A stretch of DNA of 20,049 nucleotides from a virus. Position 1 is the first letter of the stretch. Each line of letters begins with the position of its first letter. The translations under genes and the position numbers were made by a program. Of this stretch, positions 1 to 7,597 are shown piece by piece. The notes under the pieces are model-generated. The model saw nothing but the letters and a program-made list of their open reading frames with translations. It was not told where the DNA came from and did not search any database. Location of the stretch: positions 1 to 20,049 of IMG/VR virus record IMGVR_UViG_3300020129_000097; one strand, given 5' to 3'.

Positions 1-2
1 AA

Positions 3-611
3 CTAAAGCGCGACCTAGAACTCGCGCTGACCGGCGAGTCGATCAAGACCATCGCCGATCCGCGCGCCATGGCGGGCTTCCAGACCTGGTGCAGCAATGG
101 CAGCGTCGGCGCCGGCACCGGGGCTTTTCCGACCGGGAACGGCACCAACGCGCACACCGCCGGCACCTTGCGCGACCTCACGTTGGATATGGTCGAGGAC
201 GCGATTCAAGGCGCCTGGAACGCCGGCGGCAAGCCGCGCACCGCGCTGATGAGCGCCAGCATTAAACGCTGGTTCTCCAAGATGTCGCAGGGCGGCACCG
301 GCAATCCGATCGTGGCGCAGAACGTCGTGCAGGCCACGAGCCCGTCACCAGTCACTATAGTCGGCGCCGTTGGCGTGTTTTTGTCTGACTTTGGCCCGAT
401 CGACCTGGTGCCGGATCGCTATATGCCGGCGCATGTGATGGAGCTGATTGATCCCGACTATATCGAGCTCGCACCGCTGCCGAATCGCGATTTCATCGAT
501 GAGGAATACGGCAAGAGCGGCGACAACACACAGGGCGGCGTGGTGTTCGAAGGCACCCTGCGGCCGACCGCGCCGAAAGCCCATGCCTGCGTCTGGGACC
601 TCAATCAGTAA
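3..611 (+). CDS. major capsid protein, SU10-like (DUF5309), 5' end missing
   Basis: This is the C-terminal 202 codons of the main shell protein of the phage head. The frame is open to the left edge of the window, so the N-terminus lies outside it; the in-frame ATG at 69 is internal, because the codons before it (LKRDLELALTGE and on) continue the same protein. The order of elements is typical of the SU10 major-head family: a conserved RDLE-ALT segment, an AGFQTW block, a glycine/threonine-rich loop, the ALMSASIKRWFSKM helix, then VFLSDFGPIDLVPDRYMP and a C-terminal EGTLRP segment. Recognition is from memory of this family, not a search. It sits first in the late gene run, directly before small head-completion genes, as expected for a capsid gene. 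The stop is at 609-611, with the next ATG one base later. Confidence 0.85.
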   Translation, partial: LKRDLELALTGESIKTIADPRAMAGFQTWCSNGSVGAGTGAFPTGNGTNAHTAGTLRDLTLDMVEDAIQGAWNAGGKPRTALMSASIKRWFSKMSQGGTGNPIVAQNVVQATSPSPVTIVGAVGVFLSDFGPIDLVPDRYMPAHVMELIDPDYIELAPLPNRDFIDEEYGKSGDNTQGGVVFEGTLRPTAPKAHACVWDLNQ

Positions 612-612
612 G

Positions 613-936
613 ATGCGCGGCCTAATACTAGACACCGCCGACCCGCTGCGCCGCACTCGCACCCGGCTGGTGCGCGACGCGGAAACCGGCCTGCCGCTGC
701 TGACCCAGACGCAGGATGTGCGCGACGTGGTGCGCGACGCGCAGCGCATGGCGTCGCTCTACGATCGGCATATCCACGGCAAGCGGCACATGCGCCAGGT
801 GGCGGAAATCCCCGTCGTCATCTGGAACCGACTGCACAAGCTGGGGATCACCCGCGACCGCAAAGCCTTGCTCAAATGGCTGTCGCGCCGCGACGCGCGG
901 TTCTTCCGCACCGACGGCGGCGGCCGCCTCGCATAA
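613..936 (+). CDS. small conserved head-neck region protein
   Basis: This encodes 107 residues, starting at the ATG one base after the capsid stop. The protein is basic and arginine-rich, with no signal peptide or membrane segment. Its C-terminal half (VAEIPVVIWNRLHKLGITRD, then KALLKWLSRRDARFFRTDGGGRL) resembles a family of small uncharacterised proteins that follow capsid genes in podoviruses, ending in a FRT-x-x-GRL motif. Role unknown; the position between capsid and adaptor suggests a head-completion or scaffold-related job. An upstream in-frame ATG at 448 exists but would lie inside the capsid gene and is rejected. Confidence 0.7.
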   Translation: MRGLILDTADPLRRTRTRLVRDAETGLPLLTQTQDVRDVVRDAQRMASLYDRHIHGKRHMRQVAEIPVVIWNRLHKLGITRDRKALLKWLSRRDARFFRTDGGGRLA

Positions 937-947
937 GGAGCTTTCCC

Positions 948-1235
948 ATGTCCGATGACAACAACCGACTGATGAAGCCGAGCCCGGTGCCGGTGGCGAC
1001 CAGCGACAACCCGGCGGAAATCGAGCTGCAGCAGCCGGTGTTCTTCCCCGATATCCTGCCGATCTACATCATCAAGGTGCATCCCGAGGCGGGCCGCGCC
1101 GCGGCCGAAGCGGCGGCCGCCGAGCCGGCGCCGCCGGCGCCGGTGCATGTGCCGGCCAACGTCGATGACCCGACCTCGAACCCGTCGCTGCCGACCGAAC
1201 CGCCGGTGCCCGGTCCATTCGTGCCGCATCCGTGA
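948..1235 (+). CDS. hypothetical protein with Pro/Ala-rich C-terminus
   Basis: This encodes 95 residues. The start at 948 is set by a good ribosome binding site (AAGGAG at 935-940, seven bases upstream); the longer frame starting at 876 would overlap the previous gene. The N-terminal half contains a hydrophobic stretch (VFFPDILPIYIIKVH, about residues 31-45). The rest is low-complexity alanine, proline and glutamate, probably disordered. It lies between a head-neck protein and the adaptor gene, so it is probably a minor virion or assembly protein. I do not recognise the family. Confidence 0.65.
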   Translation: MSDDNNRLMKPSPVPVATSDNPAEIELQQPVFFPDILPIYIIKVHPEAGRAAAEAAAAEPAPPAPVHVPANVDDPTSNPSLPTEPPVPGPFVPHP

Positions 1236-1238
1236 GCC

Positions 1239-1877
1239 GTGGCGAGTTACGCCCAACTGCAGAACGATGTGACCGCGTGGCTCAATCGTCGCGACGTCGG
1301 TGCGCTGATCCCGTCATGGGTGACCATGGTGGAAACCGACATCGCCGAGGTGCTGCGCGCGCGCTGCATGGTGGTGCGCGGTGACCAGGCGATCGATGCC
1401 AACTTCATCACCCTGCCGGATGACTGGATCGCCGCCGAGTCGATCCGCTTCAAGCCGTGCGGCCATCTGTTGTCGATGGAGGATCACTTTACCGGGCCGC
1501 TCGCCGGCGGCCCGGACTGCGGTTGCCACGCCGCAGGGCCGAGTTGGGCCTATCGCATCGTCGGGCCGTGCATCGAATTCCTGCCGCACCCGACCATCCC
1601 GCAGGATCTGGCCTGGCGGCCGCAGATCGTCGAAATGGCCTGGTACGCCAAGCCGAAGGCGCTCAATGAGCCGCAGAGCACCAACAAAGTGCTCGACACG
1701 CTCTATCAGATCTATTTGTTCGGGGTCTGCAAATACGGCGCGATGTTTGAGAAGGACGACGACGTGGCGACGCAGATGGATGGCGCTTTTAACGGCGCCG
1801 TAGCCGCGGCGAACCTCTGGAAAGTCACCTCGGACATGAGCGGCGCGCCGCTGCGTGCCGTGGTGCGGGGATTCTAA
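1239..1877 (+). CDS. phage head-tail adaptor protein
   Basis: This encodes 212 residues from a GTG start three bases after the previous stop. The N-terminus (MASYAQLQNDVTAWLNRRD, then IPSWVTMVETDIAEVLRAR) is the conserved opening of the SU10/P22-type phage adaptor family, which forms a ring below the portal and joins the head to the tail hub. Further support is the TLPDDWIAAESIRF segment and the late ALNEPQSTNKVLDTLYQIYLFGVCKYGAMF helices, which match the family's usual order. Length is normal for the family. A CGCH cysteine/histidine cluster sits around residues 94-97 and is an oddity. The next gene begins three bases after the stop. Confidence 0.82.
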   Translation: MASYAQLQNDVTAWLNRRDVGALIPSWVTMVETDIAEVLRARCMVVRGDQAIDANFITLPDDWIAAESIRFKPCGHLLSMEDHFTGPLAGGPDCGCHAAGPSWAYRIVGPCIEFLPHPTIPQDLAWRPQIVEMAWYAKPKALNEPQSTNKVLDTLYQIYLFGVCKYGAMFEKDDDVATQMDGAFNGAVAAANLWKVTSDMSGAPLRAVVRGF

Positions 1878-1880
1878 GCC

Positions 1881-2300
1881 ATGCCCGGATCAGCCACCGA
1901 CTATCTGCGCCAGCGCGTGCTCGGTCATACACTGGGCTTCGCCGCCTACACCATGCCGGCAACGATTTATACCGGGATCACCACCTCGCTGCCGTCAGCC
2001 ACCATCGGCGGCGCCGAGGTGGCGGTGGCCGGTTATGCCCGGCGCACCTCGCCCTATGTGCTGGTGGCTGGCCGCACCGATCTGGCGTGTAACGTGGCGA
2101 CCATGGAGTGGTCGCCGGCCACGACGACCTGGGGCACGATTGGCTGGTTTGAACTGTGGGACGCGCTGACCGGCGGCAATCGGCTGTATTGGGGGCCGCT
2201 GGTTGATCCGACCGACGGCGTGACGCCGATCACCCGGCAAATCCTCACCGGCGATATTCTACGCCTGCCGGTGAACAACGTCACCGTGCAGGCGATCTGA
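1881..2300 (+). CDS. Gp80-like phage tail/fibre-attachment protein
   Basis: This encodes 139 residues. It shows the pattern of the small Gp80-like tail-fibre protein family: an N-terminal SATDYLRQRVLGHTLGFAAY helix, a PATIYTGITTS strand (typically P-x-x-vYxaL), an AGYARRTSPY segment, TTTWGTIGWFELWDA, then GGNRLYWGPL and a terminal low-complexity strand. These proteins are thought to sit at the neck or at fibre attachment. The gene directly precedes the fibre cluster and ends one base before the next ATG. The precise role is inferred from family and position. Confidence 0.72.
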   Translation: MPGSATDYLRQRVLGHTLGFAAYTMPATIYTGITTSLPSATIGGAEVAVAGYARRTSPYVLVAGRTDLACNVATMEWSPATTTWGTIGWFELWDALTGGNRLYWGPLVDPTDGVTPITRQILTGDILRLPVNNVTVQAI

Positions 2301-2690
2301 ATGGCCGTCGCGCCCCGGCATTATGGCCTCGGGCCATACGGTCTGCAGCGTTACGGCACCTATCCGGCCGCGCTCTGGGTTGCGCACGCTGCGACGCAGA
2401 TCCAATTCGGCCTCGCCGCCAAGCCGAGCCGCCTCAGTGTGGCAAACGCGGCAACGCAGATCAGTTTCAGCCTCGCCGCACTGCCGACCCGCATCCGCAC
2501 GCCGCTCGCGCAAGCGCAGATCGCCTTTGCGGTGCAAGCCCGGCCAAACCGTATCCTGACCTACGCTGGTGCGACGCAGATCAATTTCGCCGTGCAAGGC
2601 GAACTGGTGATGACCTGGCGGCAGGTTGATCCATGCGAAACCGGCGTGTGGCAGCAGCAACTGCCGCCGTGGACGCAAAGGGCGGCATGA
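2301..2690 (+). CDS. hypothetical tail-region protein built of 20-residue repeats
   Basis: This encodes 129 residues, with the ATG immediately after the previous TGA. The centre consists of four copies of a 20-residue unit with the core (A/Q)TQI-x-F-x-(L/V)-x-A-x-P-(S/T/N)-R (roughly residues 31-100), each predicted as short beta strands; the last copy is truncated and runs into QGELVMTWRQVDPCETG. The N-terminus is tyrosine/glycine-rich (RHYGLGPYGLQRYGTYPA). A regular strand repeat suggests an elongated or trimeric beta structure, such as a fibre connector or surface protein. I do not recognise the family. It sits between the Gp80-like protein and the long fibre. Confidence 0.68.
   Translation: MAVAPRHYGLGPYGLQRYGTYPAALWVAHAATQIQFGLAAKPSRLSVANAATQISFSLAALPTRIRTPLAQAQIAFAVQARPNRILTYAGATQINFAVQGELVMTWRQVDPCETGVWQQQLPPWTQRAA
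2391..2590 (+). repeat. tandem 60-bp repeat, about 3.3 copies
   Basis: The motif GCGACGCAGATC or a close variant begins at 2391, 2451, 2511 and 2571, exactly 60 bases apart, inside the 2301-2690 gene. The rest of each unit is diverged at the DNA level, but the protein pattern (TQI-x-F, then P-x-R) is kept. The whole-codon period shows the repeat grew and is maintained as coding sequence. Confidence 0.85.
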
Positions 2691-2691
2691 C

Positions 2692-5127
2692 ATGAGCGGC
2701 TTCACCACAACGCCAAATTATGCGCTGAAAAAGCCGATCACCGGCGCCGATGATGACGTTTGGGGCGATCACCTCAACCAGAACGCCGATACGCTCGACA
2801 CCATCATCAAGAATACCAACAATCTGCTGGCGAATTACGTGCTCAAGGCCGGCGACGTGATGGCCGGCCCATTGACCCTCAACGCCGACCCCACCTTGCC
2901 GCTGCATGCCAGCACGATGCGCTACACTGACACCAAGCTGGCGCTGGCCGGCGGTACCATGCTGGGCGTGCTGACCTTGGCCGCCGACCCGCTGGCGCCA
3001 TTATCGGCCAGCACCAAACGTTACACCGACACCATGCTGCCGCTGGCCGGCGGCATCCTGACCGGCAATGTCACCGCGCCCTCCTATACCCTGGTCAACG
3101 GCGATCGGATGGCGCCGGCGGTGTATTACCCGAACATCGCCTGGGGGGTGTTCGACGCCAGCGGCGCTCTGGGGCCGTATGTCGCCACCGACGGTTCGAC
3201 GGTTCTCGGCACGGTCACGCAAAAGAAGCTGCTCGGCACGATCGACGGCAGCACGGCCACGCTGTCGCTGGCATCGATGACGGCCGTGGCCGGCGCGCAT
3301 ACCAACATGACGCAGATCGGCATGTCGAATGGCGATCTGATCCTGCCGGAACCGCGCAACCCGGTCGCCTGGGGGGTGTATGACGGGCTTGGCAATGTCG
3401 GGCCGCATGTCAGGGCTGACGGCACCGCCATGCTCGGCACCGTGGGCCTGACAAAGGTGCTGCCAGCAACGATCGACGGCAGTGCGGCGTCGCTCTCGCT
3501 GGCGAAGCTCACGGTGGCCGCCTCGGTGAATTTCCAATTGGCCGACCCGCGCGTGCTTGGCTTCCCGCTGCGTGTCACCGACAGCAATGGCAATATCGCC
3601 TTCGCCATCGATGACAGGGGCAAGACGCACGCCAATCTGGATACCACCACCTCGGACATCGTCATCACCTCGGTGCCGTCGCTCACCATCGGCAATGTCA
3701 CTTCGGCAGCACTCGACGTGCGGATGCCGGACACGACTTATTTGATATCCGACGCGATCGGCCAGGGCGGATTAGCCCTGACCGCGGGCGGCCACGCCGC
3801 CTTCACTCCCGCGATTGGCATGATAAGCGGGCCGGCGCAGCAGACCGTGAAGCGCCGCACCGTGATGACGCAATGCGCCTGGAACCAATCGACCAACGTC
3901 TACAACGAGGCGACCGGCACCACCTTCCACGCGGCGATGACCCTGGACACGCAGGGGTTCGACGCGGTGCGGCTGATCTTTGTCTCCGACAATGGGCCGG
4001 GCGCGCCGTTCGATACCACGATCAGCGCCAAGGTGGCGGTCTCCGCGGTGCCGAATGATTTTATCAACCCGCTAGACCCGACCGGCGCGGCCTCGGCATG
4101 GACAACAGTCACCTTCAACAACAATGGTCTCGACGTGGCCTGGGAGAATCAGGCCGGCGGCGCCAAGACCTCGCAGATGATCCTGCCGGCACCCACGACC
4201 AGTCCTATCGATGGCTCGGCGCAGGGCAACCTGATCGCCTACACGCTGTCGGACTGGATGCCAATTAGCTCGTATGATCGCACCGATGCCGGCGGGCGCT
4301 GGCCGATCCTCATGGTGCGGATGTATGGTACCGGCACCGTCGTCCGGGCGCGTCAGGCGCCACAAAGCGTCAATGGGTTCGGCGCGCAGATCGGCGATCG
4401 GTTCTGGTGGCTGCAGTCGGCGTTGGGCGACTTCCTGACCGATCCCGCGACCTTCCCGGCGCCCAGCGGCGCAATCAATGGCAACACCGTGCTGCTCGGC
4501 GTGCAGTATTACTCGCGTTCTCGCGGCATCTCGGTGCTGAACATCGGCGACAGCATCGCCGGCGGCACTGGCGGCGGCCCAGGCGGCATCGACTGGGCGG
4601 TGCGGGCCTGCCTGGCGCTCTCCACGCCGCAATCGCCCATTGGCTACTTCATCGCGCCGACCGGCATCATCACCGGCACCGGGCCGCAGATCTTCATGGC
4701 GAACGCCGAAAAGACCTTCGACTGGATGCAGCCGAGCATCGTGTGCATGGAAACCATGTCGCGCAACTGGCCGATCACGCAAACCAATATCGACCTGCTC
4801 TGGCAGCACCACATGAAAATGGTCGCTCGGCTGGATAAGATCGGCGGCCTGCCGATCTTCAGCGATCCCGGCCCGAACAGTTCGATGACCGCGGCCAATG
4901 AGCCGCTGCGCTTGCAGATCATCCATCGCTGTCAGCAGGCCGAACAGGGTGGCCATTTCAAGCAGAAGAACAATGAGGGTGAACTGGTCACCGGGAGCAC
5001 GCCGGTGGACACCTTCGCGACCTATTACAGCGACGACAATCTGCATCCCAACGGTCGCGGACAGGACGCCTACGCGGCGCCGATGATTAAGCATCTGCTC
5101 ACCGCCATCGGTGGCACCAACCCATGA
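2692..5127 (+). CDS. tail fibre/spike with C-terminal SGNH/GDSL esterase domain
   Basis: This encodes 811 residues from the ATG at 2692, two bases after the previous stop; an upstream in-frame start at 2626 overlaps that gene. The N-terminus has the tail-fibre attachment pattern (FTTTPNYALKKPITGADDDVW, then NQNADTLD), followed by collar-type repeats (GDVMAGPLTLNADP...TMRYTDTKL, twice) and two copies of a segment of about 76 residues containing AWGV-x-D. The C-terminal part holds an SGNH hydrolase: block I NIGDS (Ser621), an SRN block near Asn692, and block V DNLHPNG (Asp782, His785), giving a complete Ser-Asp-His triad. Such domains deacetylate surface polysaccharides. The likely job is to bind host capsule or O-antigen and strip acyl groups during adsorption. 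Substrate is unknown. Confidence 0.85.
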   Translation: MSGFTTTPNYALKKPITGADDDVWGDHLNQNADTLDTIIKNTNNLLANYVLKAGDVMAGPLTLNADPTLPLHASTMRYTDTKLALAGGTMLGVLTLAADPLAPLSASTKRYTDTMLPLAGGILTGNVTAPSYTLVNGDRMAPAVYYPNIAWGVFDASGALGPYVATDGSTVLGTVTQKKLLGTIDGSTATLSLASMTAVAGAHTNMTQIGMSNGDLILPEPRNPVAWGVYDGLGNVGPHVRADGTAMLGTVGLTKVLPATIDGSAASLSLAKLTVAASVNFQLADPRVLGFPLRVTDSNGNIAFAIDDRGKTHANLDTTTSDIVITSVPSLTIGNVTSAALDVRMPDTTYLISDAIGQGGLALTAGGHAAFTPAIGMISGPAQQTVKRRTVMTQCAWNQSTNVYNEATGTTFHAAMTLDTQGFDAVRLIFVSDNGPGAPFDTTISAKVAVSAVPNDFINPLDPTGAASAWTTVTFNNNGLDVAWENQAGGAKTSQMILPAPTTSPIDGSAQGNLIAYTLSDWMPISSYDRTDAGGRWPILMVRMYGTGTVVRARQAPQSVNGFGAQIGDRFWWLQSALGDFLTDPATFPAPSGAINGNTVLLGVQYYSRSRGISVLNIGDSIAGGTGGGPGGIDWAVRACLALSTPQSPIGYFIAPTGIITGTGPQIFMANAEKTFDWMQPSIVCMETMSRNWPITQTNIDLLWQHHMKMVARLDKIGGLPIFSDPGPNSSMTAANEPLRLQIIHRCQQAEQGGHFKQKNNEGELVTGSTPVDTFATYYSDDNLHPNGRGQDAYAAPMIKHLLTAIGGTNP
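3097..3510 (+). repeat. internal duplication in the tail fibre
   Basis: Two consecutive units of about 228-231 bases encode similar segments. Each starts with an NGD-x-x-x-P motif, then AWGV(F/Y)D, GP(Y/H)V, DG(S/T), LGTV, and TIDGS-(T/A)-A-(T/S)-LSLA. The AWGV codons begin at 3139 and 3367. This looks like a duplicated beta-rich fibre module of the kind phages use to lengthen fibres. Confidence 0.75.
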
Positions 5128-5849
5128 CCGGCAACACCAACGTCATTGCTGCGCCGGCGAGTTTCACGCATAGCGTGATGCGTTCGCCGCCGGCGACGCT
5201 CAATGCGGTGCTGTGGGCGTTTCTCGGCGGCGGACTGGCAAAGTCGCAGAATTTGGTCGGCCCGGCGCTGACCAATATCGGCGCCGGACCGCATTACCCG
5301 CCGGCCGGCAACTACGCCGCCTTCACCAACAGCAGCAACGCGCTGGAATGCCCGGTGGCCGATCAGGCGGGCGATTTTACCGTGCTGTGCGTGGCGCGGA
5401 TTCAGGAATCGACCGGCCTCTGCTCGTGCGTGAGCAATTTCTACAATTCACCGAGCAATATGGGTTTCGATCTCTATCTCGGCAATGCGCAGGGGCTAAA
5501 CGTGTTCCTCGCCGCCGGCGGACTAAACTGGGGATCGAACCCCATGCCGATGCCGATTCCGCATGGCGCGATCCCGTTCAAGTTCTATGCCTTGGCCCGT
5601 CAGGCGAGCACAGGCGCGACGCTTTACGATAAGACCGACGGCATCTCTCAGGTCGCCACCGGAACCAGCGGCAAGGCACTGAGCACGCGCAACTGGCAAC
5701 TCGGGCAAAATCCCGCCGGCACCAACAACACCGGCAACGTCGATCTGGCGTTCGCCGGCATCTGTTATTCCTATCTCGACGCGACGGCGATGGAGTGGGC
5801 GTACCAATCAGTGCGGCAGACGCTGCTGCTGCGCGGCATAAAGGCGTAG
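5124..5849 (+). CDS. lectin-like (LamG/ConA-type) tail protein, copy 1
   Basis: This encodes 241 residues; the ATGA junction overlaps the fibre stop by four bases. The beta-rich pattern matches concanavalin/laminin-G-like jelly rolls: AVLWAFLGGGLAKSQNL near residue 28, then NYAAFTNSSNALECP, DFTVLCVARIQ, FKFYALARQ, LYDKTDG, and a closing WAYQSVRQTLLLRG helix. Such modules bind sugars, and the setting between a fibre and a collar protein suggests a receptor-binding or side-fibre role. The next gene is a clear paralogue. The fold assignment is by pattern only. Confidence 0.65.
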   Translation: MTGNTNVIAAPASFTHSVMRSPPATLNAVLWAFLGGGLAKSQNLVGPALTNIGAGPHYPPAGNYAAFTNSSNALECPVADQAGDFTVLCVARIQESTGLCSCVSNFYNSPSNMGFDLYLGNAQGLNVFLAAGGLNWGSNPMPMPIPHGAIPFKFYALARQASTGATLYDKTDGISQVATGTSGKALSTRNWQLGQNPAGTNNTGNVDLAFAGICYSYLDATAMEWAYQSVRQTLLLRGIKA

Positions 5850-5851
5850 AC

Positions 5852-6556
5852 ATGGCCCTCGAAATGCAGGCGATCGGCGCAACGTTTGCGCCCGAGAATA
5901 TCCTCATCCCCGGACTGCCTGCGGTCGGCACCACGGTGTTATGGAGCTATCTCGGCACCGACCTGGCACACTCGCAAAACCTGATGCCGGGCGCACCAGC
6001 CTTCACCGCGGTGGGCACGCCGACCTATGCGGCGGGCTACGCCAGCTTGACGCAAGCCAACTACCTCAACACCGGCCTGTCGGACGACAACAAGACCTAC
6101 ACGATCCTGTTCGCCTCGCGCATGGCGGGCTCTGGCACTGGCCGGCCGATGATGTTGCAAGACACCGCGACCAACAACGGGATCAGCACCAGCGCCGGCA
6201 ACACCAGCATGATCGGCCAGGTCTACGGCAATGCACTGAGCGTCACGCTGACGTTGACTGCGCCGACCAACTTCAAGCTGTTCGGCATTGCCTATAACGA
6301 CAGCGGCACGCGGATGGACATCTATAACCTGACCGACAACACCACGCTGGGCGCGAATGGCAACGGGACCAGCCGGACCTCGGCGACCGCCGCCGCCCGA
6401 TTGCTGCTCGGCGCGAATATCTTCGTGCCGGCCACGATCGGCACCGACATGGCGTTCTGCGCCAAGATCAACGGCGCCGCCTGGACGCAGGCGCAGTGTC
6501 AGCAAGCGGCGCTGAATATCCGTGCGGTGCTGGCCACCAGAGGGATCACCGTCTGA
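5852..6556 (+). CDS. lectin-like (LamG/ConA-type) tail protein, copy 2
   Basis: This encodes 234 residues from the ATG at 5852, two bases after the previous stop; the upstream in-frame start at 5795 would lie within copy 1. It follows the same order of blocks as its neighbour: TTVLWSYLGTDLAHSQNLMPG, YASLTQANYLNTGL, KTYTILFASRM, FKLFGIAYND, MDIYNLTDN, and the terminal QQAALNIRAVLATRGI helix. Overall similarity is moderate, so the duplication is old or fast-evolving. Probably a second receptor-binding protein with another specificity, or a hetero-oligomer partner of copy 1. Confidence 0.65.
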   Translation: MALEMQAIGATFAPENILIPGLPAVGTTVLWSYLGTDLAHSQNLMPGAPAFTAVGTPTYAAGYASLTQANYLNTGLSDDNKTYTILFASRMAGSGTGRPMMLQDTATNNGISTSAGNTSMIGQVYGNALSVTLTLTAPTNFKLFGIAYNDSGTRMDIYNLTDNTTLGANGNGTSRTSATAAARLLLGANIFVPATIGTDMAFCAKINGAAWTQAQCQQAALNIRAVLATRGITV

Positions 6557-6741
6557 TGCTCGACGCAACCCAACTCACCGAACGCACGCAGCCGCAGATG
6601 CTGGCGCGCGTGGCGCTGGTTTTCCTCGATCGCTGCGACCTCAAAGGCGCCGAGGCGCAGCGCATGCGCGAGGTGCAGCAATGGTTGCTGGGCATCGCTG
6701 GCGCGCCAGTGACGGCGCCCGCGGAGAATGCCCATGGCTGA
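6556..6741 (+). CDS. small hypothetical protein in the fibre cluster
   Basis: This encodes 61 residues, coupled to the previous gene by a TGATG overlap of one base. It is mostly helical (LTERTQPQMLARVALVFLDR, then AEAQRMREVQQWLLGIAGAP) and ends in a flexible tail. There is no membrane segment or signal. Its 3' end overlaps the start of the collar gene. The size and place suggest a chaperone or connector for the neighbouring fibres, but nothing in the sequence proves this. Confidence 0.6.
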   Translation: MLDATQLTERTQPQMLARVALVFLDRCDLKGAEAQRMREVQQWLLGIAGAPVTAPAENAHG

Positions 6742-7597
6742 CGCCAGCACGCCATTCTGGGGACTGACGCTGCCCGAGGTGGGCAGCTCGCGGGACACCT
6801 GGGGCTCGAAACTGAACAACGATCTGTCGGTGATCGACGCGCTGCTCGGTGCGGCCATGCCGATCGGCGCGATGCTGGACTTTGCCGGCGCCTTTGCGCC
6901 GTATGGCTGGCTGCTGGCCGATGGCACACTGTATCCGATCGCCAGTCATCCCAAGCTGTTCGCCATCATCGGCACATATTACGGCGGCGATGGCGTCAAC
7001 AATTTCGCGGTGCCGGACTCGCGCGCTCGCGTGCTGGTGGGGGTCGGCACGACGACGGACGCGGCGGGTGTCGTTGGGGGGTTCGGCTTAACGTCGCGCA
7101 ACGGGTTTTTCCAGCACACCCTGAGCGCCAGCGAATTGCCGGCCGTCGCCATCACCATCGATGCGGTGGCCGATCACGGTCATACCGGCTGGACTTCGGT
7201 CGATGGCCTGCACGCCCACGGCGGCGCCACCGACGGGCAAGGCAACCATTCGCACGGCTACGTCAGGAGCGACCTGACGACCGCCGGCGGCGGCTGGTCG
7301 CCCGGCACACCGTATAACTGGACCCAGTACGTCACGCAGAGCGATGTCCAAGGCTTCCACGCGCACAACATCGGCACGACCAACGACGGCAACCATTCGC
7401 ATGTTATCTGGGCCGACTATGCCGGCGGGCACAGCCACACCGGCCGCATCGCCGGCGGCGGCGTGGCCTTCCCGCTCTACCAGCCCAGCCTGGCGGTGAC
7501 CAAGATCATCTTCGCCGGCCCGCCGGGCATCCAGCAGCCGTCAGCGGCAGCGGCACCGACGGCGCTACTGCGCTCGCCGATGCGCGGAATGAACTGA
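6734..7597 (+). CDS. phage tail collar domain protein with six HxH motifs
   Basis: This encodes 287 residues. The start at 6734 is preferred over the in-frame ATG at 6728, because the purine-rich GGAGA (6723-6727) is correctly spaced only for 6734. The N-terminus (TPFWGLTLPEVGSSRDTWG...LNNDLSVID) is a fibre-attachment motif like that of the long fibre. The tail-collar domain follows (GAMLDFAGAFAPYGWLLADG, then FAIIGTYYGGDGVNNFAVPD). The rest carries HGH, HAH, HSH, HAH, HSH and HSH motifs. In phage T4 gp37 such motifs chelate iron along the trimer axis, so a metal-stabilised trimeric fibre tip is likely. Confidence 0.82.
   Translation: MADASTPFWGLTLPEVGSSRDTWGSKLNNDLSVIDALLGAAMPIGAMLDFAGAFAPYGWLLADGTLYPIASHPKLFAIIGTYYGGDGVNNFAVPDSRARVLVGVGTTTDAAGVVGGFGLTSRNGFFQHTLSASELPAVAITIDAVADHGHTGWTSVDGLHAHGGATDGQGNHSHGYVRSDLTTAGGGWSPGTPYNWTQYVTQSDVQGFHAHNIGTTNDGNHSHVIWADYAGGHSHTGRIAGGGVAFPLYQPSLAVTKIIFAGPPGIQQPSAAAAPTALLRSPMRGMN

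Noticed and set aside
4072-5094. Minus-strand frame (340 codons) opposite the fibre
   Set aside because: The plus strand encodes a complete SGNH domain here; the minus frame has no family pattern.
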